Below, one piece after another: positions 60,460-64,000 of a stretch of 64,000 bases of DNA. The stretch is from assembly GCF_001189965.1 (NCBI RefSeq), contig NZ_LFLU01000001.1, forward strand, positions 310,001-374,000. Direction: 5' to 3'. The number at the start of each line of letters is the position of its first letter. Position 1 is the stretch's first letter. The notes under the pieces were generated by a model. The model was given only the letters and a program-made list of their open reading frames with translations. It ran no database searches and had not been told where the DNA came from. The DNA comes from Herbaspirillum rhizosphaerae. GTDB lineage: Bacteria; Pseudomonadota; Gammaproteobacteria; Burkholderiales; Burkholderiaceae_D. The position numbers and the translations under genes were made by a program.

Positions 60460-61389
60460 CTATTGCGCCTGCGAGGGCAGGCGGGCGATCTCGTGTCCCC
60501 AATTGAGTGCGAAGTCGGCGGCGGTTTCCTGGGCGATGCGGGCTACCGTTTCGGTCAAGGGGTTCTCGTTGTCGGAGCGGAAGCAGGCCAGCATCACCAG
60601 CGCCGGGAACTCCACGTCGACGCGCAGCGTGTGCAGGATCTCTTCGTTGAGTTCGCGCTGGATGATCGCCGGCGGCACCGCCGCCACCCCGAAGCCGTCG
60701 GTCACCAGGCGGATCATGGTGGCCACCGAGGCGATGCAATTGATATGCAGCGCGCCGCGTTCGCTATCGGAAAAGATGCGCTCGATCGCCGCATGCGGCC
60801 CCGAGTTGCGCGCAAAGCTGATGATGGGGAAGGTCGCCAGATCGGACAGGCTCAGGGTCTCGCTGCCGATATTGAGCTTGGGGCTGCCGACCCAGCGCAT
60901 CGGGAATTCGCACAGGTTGAGATTGGTGATGTGCGTGCCGATCACCGGCTCGGCTTGCAGCACGATGTCCAGCGCGCCCTTGCTGAACTGCTCGCGCAGA
61001 TGGATGGTGGTGTCGCTGGCGATTTCGATTTGCAGGCGCGGAAACATCTTGTGCACGCGTCCGATGAAATCCGGAAACCAGCTGTGCACGATCGATTCGA
61101 TCACGCCGATGCGGATCACGCCGGCATAGACCTGCTTGTCCGACATGTCGTCCTTCATCTCGCGCATCAGCTTGACCATGCGTTCCGCATACACCAGCGC
61201 CTTGCTGCCGTCGGTGGTCAGCGTCACTTCGCGCGCACCGCGGTCGAACAGGCGCACGCCGAAATCCTGTTCCAGCGTCGCAATGCGGCTGGACACCGCC
61301 GCCTGCGTGGTGTGCAGGCGTTCGGCGGTCAGGCGGAAATTCTTCAGCTTGGCCAACCAGACGAAGGTTTCGAGGAAGCGGATGTTCAT
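60460..61389 (-). CDS. LysR-family transcriptional regulator
   Basis: 309 residues. The N-terminal HTH (about 1-60) is RFLETFVWLAKLKNFRLTAE, TTQAAVSSRIATLEQDFG and LFDRGAREVTLT. The C-terminal ~220 residues are the effector-binding domain (VYAGVIRIGVIES, later FGVAAVPPAIIQREL). The phrase GxxxVPPAI is common in regulators of hydroxyacid or aromatic uptake. It lies directly upstream of the MFS-DUF2848-amidase unit on the same strand and probably controls it. A VOC-protein gene is divergent on the other side. Ligand unknown. Confidence 0.9.
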   Translation of the reverse strand: MNIRFLETFVWLAKLKNFRLTAERLHTTQAAVSSRIATLEQDFGVRLFDRGAREVTLTTDGSKALVYAERMVKLMREMKDDMSDKQVYAGVIRIGVIESIVHSWFPDFIGRVHKMFPRLQIEIASDTTIHLREQFSKGALDIVLQAEPVIGTHITNLNLCEFPMRWVGSPKLNIGSETLSLSDLATFPIISFARNSGPHAAIERIFSDSERGALHINCIASVATMIRLVTDGFGVAAVPPAIIQRELNEEILHTLRVDVEFPALVMLACFRSDNENPLTETVARIAQETAADFALNWGHEIARLPSQAQ

Positions 61390-61645
61390 GATGGATGTCG
61401 GTGGGGGCGGTCTGGAACGATTGCGGCAGAACTCTCGGTATAGACGAGAGGATACGGCATCGCGCGCCGGTTCGCCATTTTCTCGGCGTTGTCTGCGTCT
61501 GTTCAGTTGGCGTCCAGTCAGCAGTTCTTGGCGTCGCCAGCGCCGTTTTCAGCGAAGGGATAAAATCCTCCGCACGTCGCTCCGGGCATCTCAGGATGCC
61601 CGATGCCAGCCAAGTCAGCCACACCAGCCAAGCCAGAGGACCCTC

Positions 61646-62014
61646 ATGCCAGTCACCGCTATCGACCACATCCAGCTCGCCATGCCCGTCGGAGGCGAAG
61701 AGGCCGCCCGGCGCTTCTTCGGCGATATTCTCGGCATGCCCGAGTTGCCCAAGCCGGCGGCCCTGCAGGCGCGCGGCGGTTTATGGTTCCAGTGCGGCGT
61801 GCTGCAGCTGCATCTGGGCGTCGACAAGGAATTCCAACCGGCGCTCAATGCCCATCCCGGACTGATCGTCGACAAGCTGGCGCCGATGCTGGCCGAACTC
61901 AAGGCCGGCGGTTTTCCGGTGCAGGAAGATGCGCCCATTCCCGGCTTCATCCGTATCTATACAGCAGATCCGTTCGGCAACCTGATCGAACTGCGCGAAA
62001 TCGTGCCGCGCTGA
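61646..62014 (+). CDS. VOC-family (glyoxalase/dioxygenase fold) protein
   Basis: 122 residues, beginning MPVTAIDHIQLAMPVGGEEA with AGAGGA upstream. HIQLAM supplies the first metal histidine, LQLHLGVDKEF the second, and DPFGNLIELRE the C-terminal glutamate, the classic VOC metal set. It could be a glyoxalase-like, fosfomycin-resistance-like or dioxygenase-related protein; no specific activity can be assigned. It is divergent from the LysR regulator and followed by a 454-bp gap before the RpiR gene. Confidence 0.87.
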   Translation: MPVTAIDHIQLAMPVGGEEAARRFFGDILGMPELPKPAALQARGGLWFQCGVLQLHLGVDKEFQPALNAHPGLIVDKLAPMLAELKAGGFPVQEDAPIPGFIRIYTADPFGNLIELREIVPR

Positions 62015-62468
62015 ATACGTTGTTCATGCAGCGGTCTCGTGTCACATGCCAGCGTCCGGTGTTGCTGAAACATCGCATCGGACGCTGACCGCCATCGTCC
62101 TGTCTACCGCCGGCCTCTGTCCGGTTTCTGCAAGCCGTTTCTGCTTCGCCGCAACATAAACGCTGCAGGAGCACGGACGCCGCATCCTGAAAAAAGCGGC
62201 GCAATTTTCCTCCTTTCCAATACTGTCATCGCCTGTTGTTCGCGATGAATTCGAGCACTCCGCTTTGGTGCAGTGCAGCCATTTCTCTCTCTATTGAGGT
62301 GCATTTTTACCTTGCGCTCGCGTGATAAAGGTGCATCTGTTTTTACTTTCATTTTTGAAAGGATATTTTCTTTACTTTTCAAAATAATGAAAATATATTT
62401 ACATTTTTGCCGCTGTCATACGTCAGCGTATTTTCATTTTTCCGGGCCGGTTTTCATTTCAGCGTCGT
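62015..62468. other. 454-bp region upstream of the RpiR gene with dyads
   Basis: The final 130 bp are very AT-rich, with CTTTC-ATTTTT-GAAAG (62346-62361) and TTTTCA-AAATAA-TGAAAA (62376-62393) dyads and further TTTTCATT copies near 62432 and 62451. They are likely RpiR sites. No gene supported. Confidence 0.5.
62346..62393. promoter_or_regulatory. Twin TTTC/GAAA dyads, likely RpiR operators
   Basis: CTTTC/GAAAG (62346-62361) and TTTTCA/TGAAAA (62376-62393), each with a 6-bp spacer, about 75-125 bp before the RpiR start. Confidence 0.5.
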
Positions 62469-63467
62469 ATGCACAATCCTAAACACACATCCTTGCAGGG
62501 CGGCGGCGCAGTGGCGCGCGTGCTGGGCAAGCTGTATCCGAATCTGTCGAAGGCGCATCGCAAGACCGCCGACTATGTGCTGGCGAACACCTTCCGAGCC
62601 GCCACCATGACCATCGACGAGCTGTCGGAAGCGGCGGGGATTTCGCTGGCGACGGCCAACCGCTTTGCGCATGCGCTGGGCTTTGACGGTTACGCGCCGT
62701 TTCGCAATGCGCTGGTTGCCGATTTCGCTTCCTCGCTGGCGCCGGTGGAAAAGATGCGGCACGAAGTGCAGAAGAGCGCCACCAGCGCGGAAATTATTTC
62801 CGCCGCCTTGAGCAACGACATCCGCAATATCGAAGCGACGCGCCAGGCGCTGGTCGCCGAGCATTGCGACCAGGCGGTGGAAATGATCCTGAAAGCCGAG
62901 CGTATTTTCGTCATCGGCTTCGGCGCCAGCGCGTTCCTGGCCGGGATCATGGTGCATGCGCTGGAGCCGTTCTGCCGCACCGTCTTGTCCGGCGTGCATC
63001 CGGGCGGCCCGTCGCAGACCGGCCGGCAGTTCTTCAAGCTGGATGAGCGCGATGTGGTCATCGCCATGGCGTATCCGCGTTACGCCACCGATACGGTGCG
63101 GCTGGCGCGCCGTGCCGTCGAGAAGGGCGCCAAGCTGATTGCCTTCACCGATCTGCCGCACTCGCCGCTGGTGCCGCTGGCCGACGTGACGATTTATTCG
63201 CAGACCGAGCGGCAGATGTCGCCGACCTCCGACGCGGCGGCGCTGGTGCTGATCCAGGCCCTGTGCGACGCCGTGGCGCATCGCGCCAAGCGCTCGGTGC
63301 AGGCGGCGTCCGAAATGACGGAATTCGTTTTGCCCTGGCTGTACCAGGCGGAACAGTACGAACAAGGCAAGAGCCTGGCGCGCGCAAGCGGCAAGGCGAT
63401 CAAGAACAACGCAGTCAAAAACAATGCGGCCAAGAAAGCCGCTGCATCCGGGACGAGCAAAGCATGA
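62469..63467 (+). CDS. MurR/RpiR-family transcriptional regulator
   Basis: 332 residues. The N-terminal RpiR HTH (about 15-95) reads LSKAHRKTADYVLANTFRA, MTIDELSEAAGISLATANRF and GYAPFRNAL. The SIS domain (about 130-260) has IFVIGFGASAFLAGIM and VVIAMAYPRYATDTVRLA. The C-terminus is a Lys/Ala/Asn-rich tail. SIS domains sense phosphosugars; in this branch the ligand may differ because the next gene is an isoaspartyl peptidase whose start overlaps this stop (ATGA). Dyads of TTTC/GAAA type lie upstream. Confidence 0.92.
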   Translation: MHNPKHTSLQGGGAVARVLGKLYPNLSKAHRKTADYVLANTFRAATMTIDELSEAAGISLATANRFAHALGFDGYAPFRNALVADFASSLAPVEKMRHEVQKSATSAEIISAALSNDIRNIEATRQALVAEHCDQAVEMILKAERIFVIGFGASAFLAGIMVHALEPFCRTVLSGVHPGGPSQTGRQFFKLDERDVVIAMAYPRYATDTVRLARRAVEKGAKLIAFTDLPHSPLVPLADVTIYSQTERQMSPTSDAAALVLIQALCDAVAHRAKRSVQAASEMTEFVLPWLYQAEQYEQGKSLARASGKAIKNNAVKNNAAKKAAASGTSKA

Positions 63468-64000
63468 ACACTCCAGTCATTGCCATACACGGCGGCGCCG
63501 GCACCATCACGCGCAGTGCGCTGAGCGCGGCGGATGAAGCGAATTACCATCGCGAACTCAAGGCCATCCTGACGTCGGCGCAAGCCGTGCTGACCGCAGG
63601 CGGTTCGGCGCTGGATGCTGTGACCGAGGCGGTGCGCCTGCTGGAAGATTGCCCGCTGTTCAACGCCGGCAAAGGCGCAGTCTACACGCGCGCCGGCACG
63701 CACGAACTCGACGCCGCCATCATGGACGGCGCCACGCTCAAGGCAGGCGCAGTCGCCAACGTGACTTGCGTGCGCAACCCCGTCATCGCAGCGCGCACCG
63801 TAATGGAAAAGAGCGCGCACGTGCTGCTGGCCGGCTGCGGCGCCGATGCCTTTGCGCGCCAGCAGGGACTGGATATCGTCGACCCGACGTATTACCAGAC
63901 CGAGGCGCGCCACCAGCAATGGCTGCGCGTGCGCGAGCAGAGCGGCATGATGCTGGATCACGACGCGGCATCGTTCACCTTCAGGGAATCGGCGCATGGA
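63464..64000 (+). CDS. iaaA: Isoaspartyl peptidase / type III L-asparaginase (N-terminal part)
   Basis: The frame runs off the right edge. About 179 residues are visible, starting MNTPVIAIHGGAGTITRSAL, the family signature. SALDAVTEAVRLLEDCPLFNAGKGAVYT (in parts: CPLFNAGKGAVYT) and HELDAAIMDG are the substrate and structural motifs of the Ntn-hydrolase plant-type asparaginases. The autocleavage site with the catalytic threonine lies beyond the window. The enzyme removes isoaspartyl dipeptides and hydrolyses asparagine. The ATG overlaps the RpiR stop by 4 bp, and in related genomes a glutathione/dipeptide ABC transporter often follows, which I cannot see here. Confidence 0.9.
   Translation, partial: MNTPVIAIHGGAGTITRSALSAADEANYHRELKAILTSAQAVLTAGGSALDAVTEAVRLLEDCPLFNAGKGAVYTRAGTHELDAAIMDGATLKAGAVANVTCVRNPVIAARTVMEKSAHVLLAGCGADAFARQQGLDIVDPTYYQTEARHQQWLRVREQSGMMLDHDAASFTFRESAHG

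Overview
The window is a high-GC, gene-dense bacterial chromosome segment. Its gene types (ParE / lytic transglycosylase / ParC order, many LysR, MocR and MarR regulators, T1SS adhesin, ECF biotin uptake, amino-acid exporters) fit a betaproteobacterium of the Burkholderiales, most likely Oxalobacteraceae (Herbaspirillum-like). This placement is inferred from gene content and protein flavour, not from a marker-gene search. I saw no tRNA, rRNA, CRISPR array, insertion sequence or prophage.

Layout. 1-12 kb: end of a type I secretion locus, with an HlyD-type adaptor (cut by the window edge), a MotA/TolQ/ExbB-type proton-channel subunit with a long tail, an ABC exporter and a 2655-residue RTX-repeat secreted protein. 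12-19 kb: PLP-linked amino-acid block with a MocR regulator, a divergent threonine/serine dehydratase-like enzyme, a DUF2917 protein, LysE and EamA exporters, RidA, an aminotransferase and a small cupin. 19-26 kb: a lipoprotein-like metallo-hydrolase and a tautomerase opposite a LysR regulator, a small heat-shock protein, an MFS transporter with a long leader, an orphan fimbrial adhesin-like protein and OsmB. 26-32.6 kb: a TIM-barrel-like secreted protein, then parC, a lytic transglycosylase and parE. 32.8-37.2 kb: a lower-GC accessory stretch with an S1/P1-nuclease/phospholipase C-like protein, a nitroreductase, and a kexin-like protease lacking a propeptide followed by a secreted protein that probably serves as its external chaperone. 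37.3-42 kb: a biotin locus, bioM-bioN-bioY followed by an acyl-CoA ligase and a thiolase related to YhfT/YhfS. 42.4-48 kb: a giant membrane M48 peptidase translationally coupled to an FAD monooxygenase, and a small unknown protein. 48-56 kb: MFS transporter, beta-hydroxyacid dehydrogenase, SDR plus DJ-1 pair opposite a GlxA-type AraC regulator, and an FAD monooxygenase / tautomerase / MarR cluster. 56.6-61.4 kb: LysR, MFS, DUF2848 and amidase genes forming a putative uptake and hydrolysis pathway. 61.6-64 kb: a VOC protein, an RpiR regulator and the start of an isoaspartyl peptidase.

Most noteworthy: (i) the proton-channel subunit inside the giant-adhesin secretion operon, which recalls SiiAB of Salmonella SPI-4; (ii) the propeptide-less kexin-like protease plus separate chaperone, which recalls ASP/ORF2 of Aeromonas sobria; (iii) the BioMNY-YhfT-YhfS locus, whose thiolase lacks the second catalytic cysteine; (iv) the M48 peptidase-monooxygenase pair of unknown role. 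Several intergenic regions carry clear operators, notably 11-bp-spaced direct repeats beside the MocR gene and paired palindromes over the promoter of the MarR operon.
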